A stretch of 64,000 nucleotides of DNA from Pyronema omphalodes (taxonomy: Eukaryota > Ascomycota > Pezizomycetes > Pezizales > Pyronemataceae): positions 620,001-684,000 of the forward strand of contig JAJJXM010000017.1 in the NCBI GenBank assembly GCA_024516155.1, given 5' to 3'. The notes beneath the pieces were generated by a model, which saw only the letters and a program-made list of their open reading frames with translations, made no database searches and was not told the origin of the DNA. Positions 47,285 through 58,185 of this stretch are shown here, piece after piece. Numbering within the stretch: position 1 is the first letter of the stretch; each line of letters opens with the position of its first letter. The position numbers were made by a program, and so were the translations under genes.

Positions 47285-47465
47285 TACCATAATATCCCTC
47301 CATATTCCATTCCCCATATTCCATTCCCCATATTCCATTCCCCATATCCCCATACCATCCCCATTCCATCCCCATATTCCGTATTTCATCCCGATATCCC
47401 ATCCCTATATCCCATATCCCATATCCCTGTCCATCCTCATCCCGCATATTCCATATTCCATTCTA
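47285..47465. repeat. Imperfect CCATATTCCATTCC and ATCCC/CATATCC repeats
   Basis: 14-mer units near 47297-47345 degrade into shorter ATTCC, ATCCC and CATATCC runs. Open frames here are repeat artefacts. Confidence 0.85.
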
Positions 47466-47565
47466 TATAGTACGCATCACGACCCCCAGCCCCCCCGTAA
47501 TATATCATAAACCGTAGCCATAAACCGCAGCTCGCGAATGAACCATTAAACCATTAAAGCATTAT

Positions 47566-47885
47566 GATTTGGGATTTGGGATTTGGGATTTGGGATTTGG
47601 GATTTGGGATTTGGGATTTGGGATTTGGGATTTGGGATTTGGGATTTGGGATTTGGGATTGGGATTTGGGATTTGGGATTTGGGATTTGGGATTTGGGAT
47701 TTGGGATTTGGGATTTGGGATTTGGGATTTGGGATTTGGGATTTGGGATTGGGATTTGGGATTTGGGATTTGGGATTTGGGATTTGGGATTTGGGATTTG
47801 GGATTTGGGATTTGGGATTTGGGATTTGGGATTTGGGATTTGGGATTTGGGATTTGGGATTTGGGATTTGGGATTTGGGATTTGG
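47566..47885. repeat. Heptamer array GGGATTT, about 45 copies
   Basis: Nearly perfect. Two units are shortened to GGGATT (near 47660 and 47750), about 90 bp apart and in the same context, suggesting duplication of a larger block inside the array. All three frames stay open. A GGG run every 7 bp on the plus strand is a classic G-quadruplex arrangement. Confidence 0.97.
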
Positions 47886-48057
47886 CTCTTTGGCTCTTTG
47901 TCTCTTTGTCTCTTTGGTTACATCATCCAGAAAATCCAGGAAATCCAGAAAATCATACTGTAATAATCATAATCATAAACGATAAACGATGAAAATGGCA
48001 GGTAGTTATAGTTTAAACTTTTAAACAATCGTATCAAGATATGGTATAAATGTAGAA

Positions 48058-48115
48058 TGGGTTAAAGATGGGTTAAATATGGGTTAAAGATGGGTTCAAT
48101 ATGGGTTAAAGATGG
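48058..48115. repeat. 11-mer array ATGGGTTAAAG, about 5 copies
   Basis: Tandem GGGTTAAAGAT/GGGTTAAATAT units directly left of the TIR element end at 48121. Confidence 0.9.
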
Positions 48116-48120
48116 TACTA

Positions 48121-49714
48121 CGGCAATGCATTTGTACATGGAGGGCCAAAAGAATTTTGCCACCGAACCAACACCAGATGTATGTCGCATGCACAACATC
48201 CAACAAGTGCACTTTCGCGCACTACCACCCACCAGCCACAGACACCGTTGCCCCAACCATACCACACCGCTGACTAAACCACGGAAACACGCATTACATA
48301 TAGTGGTAATCCAAATGACACAAAATATTCTTAAGCGTAAATCAAACAATTGTTAAGTAAAAGACATCAAGAATATAAAGCGCAAATAATACAGTTGTCA
48401 TTAAAAAAAATTGATGGACGGTTCTGCAGTGGCTGTTGAGATAGTGGTGATTTAGATCGAACAGAATATTCTATGAGCGCAGATAAAGCAGTCTGTACGA
48501 TGAATGAATACAAATGGAGTGATGCAGGATGAGATTTTACATTACAGCCCTAAGAATCGTAAATAAATGGAGTGGAAAAGGGATTTTCTTGCTGATATTC
48601 TGAGCTATCGTAGTTTTTCCCCCATAGAAACACCACAGCACTTATTGAAACTTCATAGAAACAACAGACTTTTTTTTAGCAACGGAATGATGTCACGGTT
48701 GATTGCCTTGAGAATCGGCTGCTCCATGTATAGTTAATGCTTTCTTTCTTCACTGTATATACATAGTGGAGGACTTCCCATCGCTCTATTAGAGATGGAT
48801 AGAACAGCCCCAACTTTACCTATGTGATAGCAATAGAAAATCTGAATAGAAAGGGGGGTACCGACCCCCCTATCTATCCAGAAGCTCTATTTATGTTCTA
48901 TAGAAAATATTTTTCGTGGTGAAATTGGCTCTCCCGCCCATTGCTATAGGGCGATGGGAAGTCCTCCAGTGGAATGATTTAGTGGCGATCGAAGGAAGGG
49001 AAATGCGAGGCGTTTTAATTTGATTGACGGTGAAATCATTTTTTTCTCCGTGGAATCATGAGCTTTTTTTTAGGTTTTACATTTAGGGGGTTTTTTATCC
49101 AGAATGCTTTGTGTGATTCTTTTGGACGCGAGAGTAATGCTAATTCTATGTGTGATGTGTTTTTGAAAGTTTTGTGACATACATATCAAGATTTACCTAT
49201 TAAAGGAGCTAAAGAGATCTTCACGGACATAATAAGCAAGAATCCGTAGAGAACAGACAAAATAAAGAAAAAATGAAAGCAAGAACCATACTGATGGTGA
49301 CTGTATTGTTTGTTTTAAGTCATATTCACAACAGTACGACCTTGATTTCTTCTCTGCCAGTGGTAAAAACAGTAATACCTCTAATTCTCTAGTATCTTAC
49401 TCTGAGCCCCGAACCCAAGAGAATCTCTACATTTTACTGATCATTATTTACTTTTATACGCGCTGTTATACAAAATTTTCTGTAGCATTACTGCCTTTCT
49501 ATTCATTTTTTCTAACTACTGTGTTATGTTTTATTTGCGCTTAACAATATTCTGTGCCATTTAGATAACAAATGTACTTTCTGCGCGCTTCCGATTTTAT
49601 GGAGCGCCACAGCCTGTGGTTTAGTCAGCGGTGTTTGTGGCTTGTAGGTCATGGGTAGTGGAAAGTGCACTTGTTGGATGTTGTGCATGCGACGTGCATG
49701 GAGTGTTGGTTAGG
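48121..49714. mobile_element. TIR element, copy C (related to A/B, right tip lost)
   Basis: The left end CGGCAATGCATTTGTACATG follows TA and is clearly related to copies A and B. The segment 48165-48300 (gcatgcacaacatccaacaa, gtgcacttt, caccgctgactaaacca) recurs in inverse orientation at about 49580-49700, so the element has long inverted arms, with weaker matching further in (ttcttaagcgtaaat against the inverse of atttgcgcttaacaa near 49535). The last 45 bp of the right arm are missing where copy B begins at 49715. It contains hairpin MITE copy 2. No transposase frame is visible. Confidence 0.65.
48768..48967. mobile_element. Hairpin MITE, copy 2 (200 bp), inside element C
   Basis: Same termini as copy 1 (GGAGGACTTCCCATCGC and inverse). 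A 3-bp target duplication AGT flanks it (48765-48767, 48968-48970). The central hairpin (atagaaaggggggt against acccccctatctat) has one mismatch. Lying inside element C, it inserted after C. Confidence 0.85.
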
Positions 49715-49899
49715 TACGGCAATGCATCTGTACATGGAGGGACAAAAAAACTTTGCATTTTTAATTTGCATTTACACTTTTCACTTTTCATCTGTAGCAA
49801 CTCAGTAGTGCAACAGAGGAAGAGTGCCCACCTACCAAAATAAATTGTCTCCACAAGGACGCAGCCACACCGCTGACTAAAACACTGACAGATGCGCAT

Positions 49900-50119
49900 T
49901 ATTGGAAGATTGCTGAGAAGAGGCAATCCAGCTTGTCGGAACAAAGTCCTTGAGTTTGATCAAGACGAACCTTGAGGGGGACAAAGTGGGACACCAACCG
50001 GGATGTGATAAAGAGGATGAGACCAACCGACTTTTCTACTATATATAATACTTCCTCTCTCTGTATTGTCATCATCATCTACCATAGAACCCGTCTGTCT
50101 CTCCCTGTCCTTTCTCACA
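49900..50119. mobile_element. Solo LTR-like insertion within copy B
   Basis: The 220 bp are absent from copy A at the same place. The segment starts TATTGGAAG (a likely mutated TG start), ends CTCACA, contains a TATATAATAC promoter-like stretch, and is flanked by 5-bp repeats CGCAT (49895-49899) and CGTAT (50120-50124) differing by one transition. This is the expected form of a solo Ty1/copia or gypsy LTR. Confidence 0.65.
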
Positions 50120-50224
50120 CGTATCACAAAATCGTAAGCGCGTACCGCTGCTGCACTGTGTAGAGATGTGGTTTTTCTTCAAGACTTGAACACACAGCGT
50201 GATAATTCACTTGGGCATTGAAAG

Positions 50225-50491
50225 ATGGATAAAATGTTGAATTTACGTGTTATGTGTTATTTTACAATGTTATCCTGTATCTCTATATCTCAGATTTATC
50301 TTTTCTCCGCGTCATGCACCAGAGTTTTCTCCACCATGATCTCTACTACCAAGATTGCCACCGCAGAGTGGATACAGGTAAGCAATGCTCCCGCTATGGA
50401 GGATGACCCGGAAGGAAGAAGAATAGGCTGGGAAACACTGATCAAATCTGAGAACGAGCATGAAGCAGTTCTGATCGAACAAGACGTATAA
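50225..50491 (+). CDS. 88-aa reading frame carried by TIR element copy B
   Basis: It starts MDKMLNLRVMCYFTML and ends EHEAVLIEQDV. The eight differences from copy A (positions 3, 8, 17, 24, 25, 26, 39 and 70) are all replacements without a stop or indel. The central block FSASCTRVFSTM, KIATAEWIQ and MEDDPEGRRIGW is unchanged. Function unknown; the same internal CAG|GTAAGC donor is present. Confidence 0.3.
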   Translation: MDKMLNLRVMCYFTMLSCISISQIYLFSASCTRVFSTMISTTKIATAEWIQVSNAPAMEDDPEGRRIGWETLIKSENEHEAVLIEQDV

Positions 50492-50945
50492 TGCTGTAAA
50501 AAAAAAAAAAAAACACTAAAGACAGATACATAGACAAGCCGAATAGAGGAAGTGAGAGGAAGAAGAGAAAAGGATGAGACGAAAACTGAAGAGAGGCGAG
50601 TGGAGAAGTCTGAAAAGAGGAGGAAGAAGGCTAGGGCGAAGTGAGAGAGGCGGGGAGAAGGGGAGCGGAGATGAGTGAAACGGAGCAGAGAAGAGAGGAG
50701 CGGTGAGAAGAGGAGCGGTGAGGAAAAAAGGGGAGAGAAAAGAAGAGCAGAGGAGAGCTGGGAAGAGCAGAGGAGAGCTGGGGAAAGCAGAGGAGAGCTG
50801 AGGAGAGTAGGGTTAGGGTAACCCTAATCAGAAGTGTGGCTGTGTCATTGCGTTGCAACAGATGATACCTGAAAAATGAAAAAGGCAAATGCAAATTAAA
50901 AATGCAAAGTTTTTTTGTCCCTCCACGTACAGATGCGTTGCCGTA

Positions 50946-51229
50946 GTGGTGATGGTGGCTGTTTACTTCTCACATATTCACTATTTACTATTTACTATTT
51001 ACGCTTCAGACAATCACTATCCACAGTTCAAGCAATTAATCAGCTACATATCAACCAAATTACAAATTAAGTTTATCAACGAAATTACGAATGACAAACA
51101 GCTACATATCAACCAAACGACGAATGACACACGACAAACGACGAATGATGAAGCATGAATGATATATCATGACGCATATTTCCATGTCTGGTTAACTATG
51201 TACATATGTATTTAAGGCTTGTTTTTATC
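50946..51229. other. Short non-coding spacer
   Basis: It holds ttactattta and aatgacaaac/acgacaaacgacgaatg direct repeats (50980-51150). No gene. Confidence 0.6.
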
Positions 51230-51808
51230 CATCCCCCCCACCCCCCATCCCCCATCCCCATCCCCCATCCCCCATCCCCCATCCCCCATCCCCCATCCCC
51301 CATCCCCCATCCCCCATCCCCCATCCCCCATCCCCCATCCCCCATCCCCCATCCCCCATCCCCATCCCCCATCCCCCATCCCCCATCCCCCATCCCCCAT
51401 CCCCCATCCCCCATCCCCCATCCCCCATCCCCCATCCCCCATCCCCCATCCCCCATCCCCCATCCCCCATCCCCCATCCCCCATCCCCCATCCCCCATCC
51501 CCCATCCCCCATCCCCCATCCCCCATCCCCCATCCCCCATCCCCCATCCCCATCCCCCATCCCCCATCCCCCATCCCCATCCCCCATCCCCCATCCCCCA
51601 TCCCCCATCCCCCATCCCCCATCCCCCATCCCCCATCCCCCATCCCCCATCCCCCATCCCCCATCCCCCATCCCCCATCCCCCATCCCCCATCCCCCATC
51701 CCCCATCCCCCATCCCCCATCCCCCATCCCCCATCCCCCATCCCCCATCCCCCATCCCCCATCCCCCATCCCCCATCCCCCATCCCCCATCCCCCATCCC
51801 CCATCCCC
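51230..51808. repeat. Heptamer array CCCCCAT, about 80 copies
   Basis: 579 bp, nearly perfect, with a few units shortened to CCCCAT (51247, 51360, 51548, 51575). Every frame on both strands is open (Pro-His-Pro-Pro-Ser-Pro-Ile or Gly-Met-Gly-Asp-Gly-Gly-Trp repeats); none is a gene. The minus strand has a five-G run every 7 bp. Confidence 0.97.
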
Positions 51809-52665
51809 GCCCTATTCCGTTGCATAGACTGTAGACTGTCAGTAGACTGTCAGTAGGGTATTGGAAGTAAGAAGTAAGAAGTAGGAAGTAAGAATCAGAA
51901 AGTAGGGTAAAACCCTCTCCTGCCCATTTCCAATCGAGTCTATCGTTCTCTACAGGCCAGTATGTTGTATGCTATATGATGTAGTAAAGTAAAGTAAAGT
52001 AAGTTGATATCAGCGCAAGTATCAGCGCAAGTATCAGTACAAGTATCAGTACAAGTATCCGAACTAGGACCATTACATACCAGTACTATTACCAGAAGAC
52101 CAGGAGACTAGAAGTAAATTATATCTACAAAAACAAAGAAGAAAAAAAACATCGTGAATCAACAGATGATTAAAACCAATATTTCTCCAGTAAACCACTC
52201 TCCTCCCACCCCCCCCCCTCCCCCCCCTCCCAACAAATGGCGCTATCGAGTCGTCGAAAATGCAACATTGCATTAACAATAAAGAAAGAAACAAAACGAG
52301 CTATTACAGAAACTATTAAACACAAAACAGAAATAATCCTCCTACTGATTGTAGATGTAGGACAGGAGACATAAAGTAGTAGTAGTAGTAGTGATAAAAA
52401 AACAGAACCCCGGCGCCGAATAACCCCATCTTCTAGTTGTTAGTAATCATAATCGTGACACAAAGTTAAGAAACAAAGAAGAAAAAAAACAAGCGAATCA
52501 TAAACTCAAACTGAAACTGAAGCACCAATAAACCCGGTATCATAAGGTGTGTGCATGAACATCGTAAAAATAAGGCCATTGCCTTTCTGTCCTTATAAAT
52601 CCAGATTAATCCAAGCCGTGGATCTAAAATCCATTCAGTTGAGAGAAATTGTCATTAAAATCCCA
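51809..52665. other. 3' flank of the Gly-rich protein gene
   Basis: Short direct repeats (ctgtcagtaga, aagtaagaagtag, tatcagYgcaag, AGT x6 near 52379) and a C/T tract at 52205-52230. The right part is probably the 3' UTR of the minus-strand gene. No other gene. Confidence 0.6.
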
Positions 52666-53744
52666 TTAAACCACCGTCAAAGCCGCCACAACAGCCATCA
52701 AAATAGCTGCATTAGCCTTCCAGTTGATATTTAGAGCCATAGCTGCATTTTCATCATCGGATCCTCCAGGGGCTGTAGTTCCGTTCATCAAAGTTCCGTT
52801 CAAAATAAGAGTTCGTCTTCCGTTGAGATCTGCAACTTTCGAAACCCAGGGATCTGTATCAGATGCTTGGTTGTACATCTGGTTAAGGAATTTCTCATCG
52901 CCGGTTTCATCGCATCCGCAAACCTAATAATAATTAACCTTTTTTCCCATATCTAATCCTAACTCCTATATCCCGGAGGATATTCTGGAGTTTGTTGAGG
53001 GAAACTTACCTGGTATTTCTCGCAAATACAGGTCACTGGAAGCCTCTCATTCCTTCCGCTGGTATCATTATGGAAGTTATATTGCCTAGTGAAAGGATAC
53101 GCAAAAGCGCCGGCAATAAGAAGTCCAGAAATGGCACCTAGGGCAGCACCAGCCAAAACAACGGGGACAATTCCACTATTCGATCTTCTTCCAGCGGAAT
53201 AAGGGACCACAGCACCACCTCCATAATACGATCCGAAAGACCGAGGAGATCCAGATCCTGCTGATGTACTACCGCCGACATTTGAATTACTGGCTGAGTT
53301 AGTTTTTGATCCATAATTTTGGCCCTTTGAGAATTTGTTGGAAGAAGTTCTTTGAGTTTGACCTCCTCTTCCTACTCCTCCTCCTACTCCTACTCCTCCT
53401 ACTCCTCGAGTATAACCAACAACTCCAGAACCTCCAGGACGGGAAAACCAATTATCGTACCTATTGGTTCTAGCCGGGGGGCTAGCGGGGCGACCACCAC
53501 CGTTGCGACCAGAGCCACTCCTTGAACCGCCGCCTCCACCTCTACCGCCACCTCCGCGACGTCTCTCTAGGATCTTATCCTCTTGCTCAAATTCGCTATA
53601 GTCAAGGGGAATAGTGTCGGTGTTAGGAAGTGATAGGGTATCGTAGTCATTAGGATTAACAGTGAGTCGAGGATCGGAATCGGCGACAACTAGTAATGCG
53701 CTGCTGAGCAACACAAACAGAAGACTGAGGTTGTATACCCTCAT
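52666..53744 (-). CDS. Gly/Arg-rich secreted or GPI-anchored protein
   Basis: Two exons, 53744..53010 and 52923..52666 (330 aa). The 86-bp intron has a GTAAGT donor and TATTAG acceptor; it rebuilds the motif ICEKYQVCGCDETGDEKFL. Residues 1-21 (MRVYNLSLLFVLLSSALLVV) are a signal peptide. Then come an acidic stretch, an RRRGGGGRGGGGG region and Gly/Ser-rich low complexity. A long hydrophobic segment (VLAGAALGAISGLLIAGAF) follows, then a Cys-rich CICEKYQ/CGCD part, an Asn-rich stretch with NGT sites, and a C-terminal hydrophobic tail (AAILMAVVAALTVV) suited to GPI attachment. The layout resembles fungal proteins called conserved glycine-rich protein (DUF7732, from memory). The role is unknown; a wall or membrane surface location is likely. 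An upstream in-frame ATG at 54125 would put the signal peptide internally, so I chose 53744. Confidence 0.82.
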
Positions 53745-56314
53745 GTTTTTGTGGATTTGTGAACTTTGTGGGTTGATTGGATGGTGTAACCAGGATTCCT
53801 GAATCGACCGATGAGGGGGGATGGCCGGGGGTTTATGTTTTTTTTGTTGTCTCGGTATCGCTTGCCGAATGTTCAGTGAGTGACCTCTTTTGATCCTGGT
53901 CCTTGCAATTGTAGTTCTTTGTTGCGGTTGTTCCGGGTAGGTGAGCAACAGGAAGTTGTGGAGCAATAAAGGAAAACGGCTTGGCAATGTAAGCTCAACG
54001 ATCTTTGGGGGGGGCGGAGTAATTGTGGGGCGGGGCAATAAAGAAGAAAGAAAGAAAGGCTCACGAAATCGAGGCTCCGCGAGGCACGTCAGAAGCTCTA
54101 TAAAAGAGTCCAACAAGCTCCACAAGATTGGACAGGGAATTTCAGTAACGTAAGAAATTCAGCAAGATTATATCCGTCAACTCAGGCTCAATAGCAGCGC
54201 AGCTCTTTCTCGGCAACTGACTCTTTCAAGGAAGATGGATTTGTAACAGATGAGTTCTGTCATAGATGAGGAAACTGGATCTCCACGCAGAAATCGGACA
54301 TCGGACTAGAGATGAGATAGCTTTACAAATCCACAAAGCAAGACGTGCTGGCACCTGGGCCAAGCAAGTTCCCATCAGTTCATCCAGGATTCCGGGGTCT
54401 AAAAAATCCCCCAAGGAGTTCCCAAGACACTCCCAAGACACACTCCCTAGCACACTAGACGATGACCGAATCACGAATCACTCATCACGAATCATTCATC
54501 ATAGAACAAATCAGCATACAGGAGAAATCCATTCCCTGCATAGAATTTCTTCTCCCAGAAATGTCTTGACGGCAGTGTAACTATTCAAAGTCCAGTGCAA
54601 CAACTGAATCAGGGGCGGAAGCTTCAGCGAAGCTTCAGCGAAGCCCTGGCAAAGCCCCGGCGAAACCCCAGCGCATCTTGACAGCTTGTATCATGTATGG
54701 ATCATCTCGCTTCTGGCTTGCTTCTGGCTTACTTCTGGATTCTGGGTTCTGGGTTCTGGCTTCTATGTATGGTGTCCTTCATCTCGCTTCGCGCCTTATG
54801 CTATGACATATGCAGATGCCCGATGCCCGCCACCACCATACATACCATCGTACATCATACACTTGTATGGTGTCCATCCCCCCACCACCCCCTACCACCC
54901 CCCCACCCCGGCGATGCGATGCGGCCTACATATCATATCATATCATATCATACATACCTGTACCGGGGAATTGGTTATAGCATTGCACACCGAACACCGA
55001 ACACAGAACACAGTGTCCTCTGTAATTACGTGGTATGGGTATGGGTATGGGTATGGTAGGTAGTAGAGTAGGCAGCAAAGTCTGGTACAGAGCACGAACG
55101 GTACGCAATATGTACTGTCACGATGCGGAATATATACAGATGTTTGACGCGGTATACAAAGCGCTGCACTGCTGCTGGCTGGTTGGTCGGTCGGTTGCTT
55201 GGTTGCTTGATTCATCGGTTCATTGATTCATTGGTTCATTGATTCATTGGTTACTTGGTTACTTGCTTGCTTGATTCATTACTTCATATCCGGTGTATAC
55301 ATTACAATCTTCTATTCAGAAGACTACATGACACGATCCTAGTCATATGTAGAACCATAGAACCATAGAACCATAGAACCATAGAACCATAGAACCATAG
55401 AACCATAGAACCATAGAACCATAGAACCATAGAACCATAGAACCATAGACACGAACACACACACGCACACACAGATTCCAGAAACAGCACCTATATCGAG
55501 TATTATGTACATACATACATACATACATACATTTTAGAAAATCTTCGCGTGTCATATCTATATGTAGTTTATGTAGTTTATCTATGCATCCATGCATCCA
55601 TGACAATAACAATGAGAATAACAAGAAATCCCACTATGCCAACTATGTATATTTATTCGAGAAGCTCTGATACATGTCACATGTTCCAACGTTGTCAGCT
55701 GTCATCTTCTCACCTTCTTGTGCTATGGTGATGTGCATAAGACCCGCTTAGCAGACCACCTTCCATATTCTCCGCATCAGTGGATCATGCCCCGTATGCA
55801 CCGTATGCACCGTCAATAACCGTATACACCACATAAAAAATATCTCGTGGCCATGTATGTATGTATAATCACGCTACATGTCACACACCAATAAGCGGTA
55901 CCTAATGATCAGCCGCATTAAGATCCTTGTGGATAAATCATTCATCATCAATCATCAATCACCGGGTATCAGGTATCAGGTATCGAGTGTCATCCGAGCT
56001 TCCTATTTTAACTTCTCGACCTCTTAACCTCTTAACCTCTTAATCTTCGACAGGATTTCCAATTATGTAATCAGAAATCGAGTTTTATCTAATCAACCTT
56101 CCTATTTAATCAACCTTCCTATTCCGGATTTTAGCGTATCTGACATTCATATCAAATCACTCTTTTAAGGGAATTTCCGTTGATATATATTCTCTGACAC
56201 GCCTTGGACTTTGTATTATGATTCTTATGATTTCTGGAATATGTAAAATTACTATGATTTCTGCGATTTCTCCGCTTTCTACGATATCTCCGCTTTCCAC
56301 GATATCTCAACATT
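53745..56314. other. Non-coding stretch with microsatellites
   Basis: The first few hundred bases should be the Gly-rich gene promoter; the open frame there (to 54125) probably reflects Pro/Leu-rich leader sequence. Further on: gaagcttcagc units (54618-54645), ttctggcttac runs (54710-54760), GTATGG units (55034-55054), ATTCATTG units (55208-55275) and ATAC (55507-55530). No gene recognised. Confidence 0.55.
55352..55449. repeat. Nonamer array ACCATAGAA, about 11 copies
   Basis: Perfect tandem 9-mer, so each frame encodes a tripeptide repeat. Confidence 0.95.
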
Positions 56315-58185
56315 CTACGATGCCCTAACTTTCTCAACTTTCTCAATTTTCTCAATTTTCTCAACCCTCCGTCCTCCTCCACTAGAAAATTCCACAACCA
56401 CATCAACAATCCTTTTTCTTCTTGCCTTAGTATCAAAAACTTGTGCATGATCACAATCTCCATATCTTAATAACCTAATCCCTTCCTTTGTTGTAACTGT
56501 TGCATTTGTCATTTTTTGGTCTCTGTCGCTGGCTTGGCCTTTCATTTCATCGTTTTCTCTGCTGCTGTTGTGGTTGCTGTTGCTGTGGTTATTCCCATTT
56601 GCATTTCCATTTGCACTGGCATTACCGTTTATCTTATTCTCCGCCCTTTCATCTTGTTCATCGCCATCATTCAAATACTCCCAAACCGCAGGCATATTAA
56701 CAATCAAATCCCTCCACCCAATAGCAACCGCGGCCTTAACCCCGGTGACTCCATCCCCATCCATTAAATCTTCTTTCCACAGCACATTCCGTCCCCAAAA
56801 AAAGTGTCTACAAATCGTTCCACTAATCCCCGGATCTCTACTCGCAAAATACTCCAACTGTCTTTCATTTGCGCTTTTCGGTGTTCTGGTTGTGAAATTA
56901 TATGCCACATCTGGTAAGTGAAGAAGAAACGATATCGGGTCGATAAGAACAACTCCCTCGATCTTCTTCCGGATAGGAGGATGAGCTAGCAGGTGCGTGG
57001 ATAAAATAGTTCCGTATGAATGACCCGCTAGAATGAACTTATCGATTCCGTGGAAGGATAGGATTTGGGATATTTGTCGGTTGAAATCTGGAATGGAGGT
57101 AGGATCCTTGCAGATTCGTGTGGAGATTGGCATGATTTCAATAACGATCACCCCAGTATCGGGGCCCAGAGAGTTGCTGAGTTCTCCTAGGAAATTGACG
57201 TAGGGGTATAATCCTACCCCGAGTCCGTGGAGAAAGACTACGGGAAGAGAGGTACTGCTACGATGTGGTTTGAACCAATAGCTTAGGTCGCTCGCGGGAG
57301 AGGTAATGCCGAGAGACATCAAGGGTGCGTGGAAGCGCAGGGGGAAGATTCGGTACCAGCTTGAGGTTGGGATGAGTCGGTAGCCCTGGATGTAGAGTCC
57401 GGAGGAGGTTAGGAGGTCGACGACGTATATCATCTGGTATCAGGAATTGTCAGTATATGTATCATATGCACCACCACTCATCACCATCCATCACGCATCA
57501 CCTCCACCTCCACCCTCGTTTCACAAACTCAGAATTTAGATATCACATACCCCATACCAAGCTAAACTTCTATGCGTCATCCTGACTGGGTCCACAGTGA
57601 GTCTCAACGCCTTCACCTCAGGATTATACCCCGCCTTTAGTTCCAGCCCCGTAGCCTTTTCAGTAGCATCGACATAACCCTCCAACTCCTCCCAGTCTTC
57701 GGTTCCTTTCTCCGGAAGTGTGTCACGGTCTAGAAACCCCCAGGCTAGGAATTCTGCAAGGTTCTCTCGGTAGACTGACGTGTAGGGTGCTCCGTGGAAC
57801 CAGCCGGAGATGTAGGATTTCGGGTCACTGATTGTGGAGAGACATTTTCGGAAGAGCGCCTGGCGCTGGGCGTAGGGATGACGAGGGGGATGGGAAGCTG
57901 GCTGCAAAGAGGAAGAGGAGGTTAGCTGTGTCCTCAAAGAAGAAATCAAGTTGTAGGCCCTTTGAAAAGATGACATACCCTCTGGAGGTTCCGTTTTCTG
58001 GGTAGGTAATAAAAGAAGTAAAAAGCGGTTTCCGCAGCACAATAAGCTTCCAGTATCAGATAGTTCGTGGTCTTGCCCGTAGTAATCGCATACACCAAGT
58101 ATGCTATGGCGGCTGGAGTTATCGATGAAAGGAACCAGATACAGAGCCTGATAAATATCAAGGCCTGAATGGAGGTGCCCAACAT
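56315..58185 (-). CDS. Membrane-tethered alpha/beta hydrolase
   Basis: Three exons, 58185..57979, 57901..57551 and 57433..56315 (558 aa), join in phase 0 with GTATGT donors at both introns (77 and 117 bp). The N-terminus (FIRLCIWFLSSITPAAIAYL) is a membrane anchor, followed by YYLPRKRNLQ and a helical region ending MTHRSLAWYG. The catalytic domain begins near residue 190. It has the oxyanion-side HG in VVFLHGLGVG, the nucleophile elbow AGHSYGT (Ser), a likely acid in VVLIDPISF and the catalytic His in GDCDHAQVF near the end. A low-complexity Asn/Gly/Ser insert (NGNANGNN) separates acid and His. The order fits a fungal family of TM-anchored lipase/esterase-like hydrolases; the substrate is unknown. 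The C-terminus ends in an EKIEKIEKVEKV repeat. It is divergently arranged with the Cys-rich gene at 58962. Confidence 0.88.

Larger units (their letters stand above)
49717..50943 (+). mobile_element. TIR element, copy B (inverted relative to A)
   Basis: 1227 bp, with termini CGGCAATGCATCTGTACATG and its inverse, TA on both sides (49715-49716, 50944-50945). It matches the reverse complement of copy A along its length except for a 220-bp insertion (solo LTR, 49900-50119). It keeps the CT-rich block (as GA-rich), the TTAGGGT/ACCCTAA palindrome (near 50813) and the 88-codon frame. Confidence 0.8.

Noticed and set aside
47564..47992. Gly/Ile/Trp/Asp-repeat open frames of up to 142 codons
   Set aside because: These are GGGATTT array artefacts with no start context or domain.
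51196..51856. Long open frames on both strands (about 190-216 codons)
   Set aside because: They are read-through of the CCCCCAT heptamer array and exist in nearly every frame.
53745..54125. N-terminal extension of the Gly-rich protein to an ATG at 54125
   Set aside because: It would bury a good signal peptide at residue 128; the extension is Pro/Leu-rich leader-like sequence.
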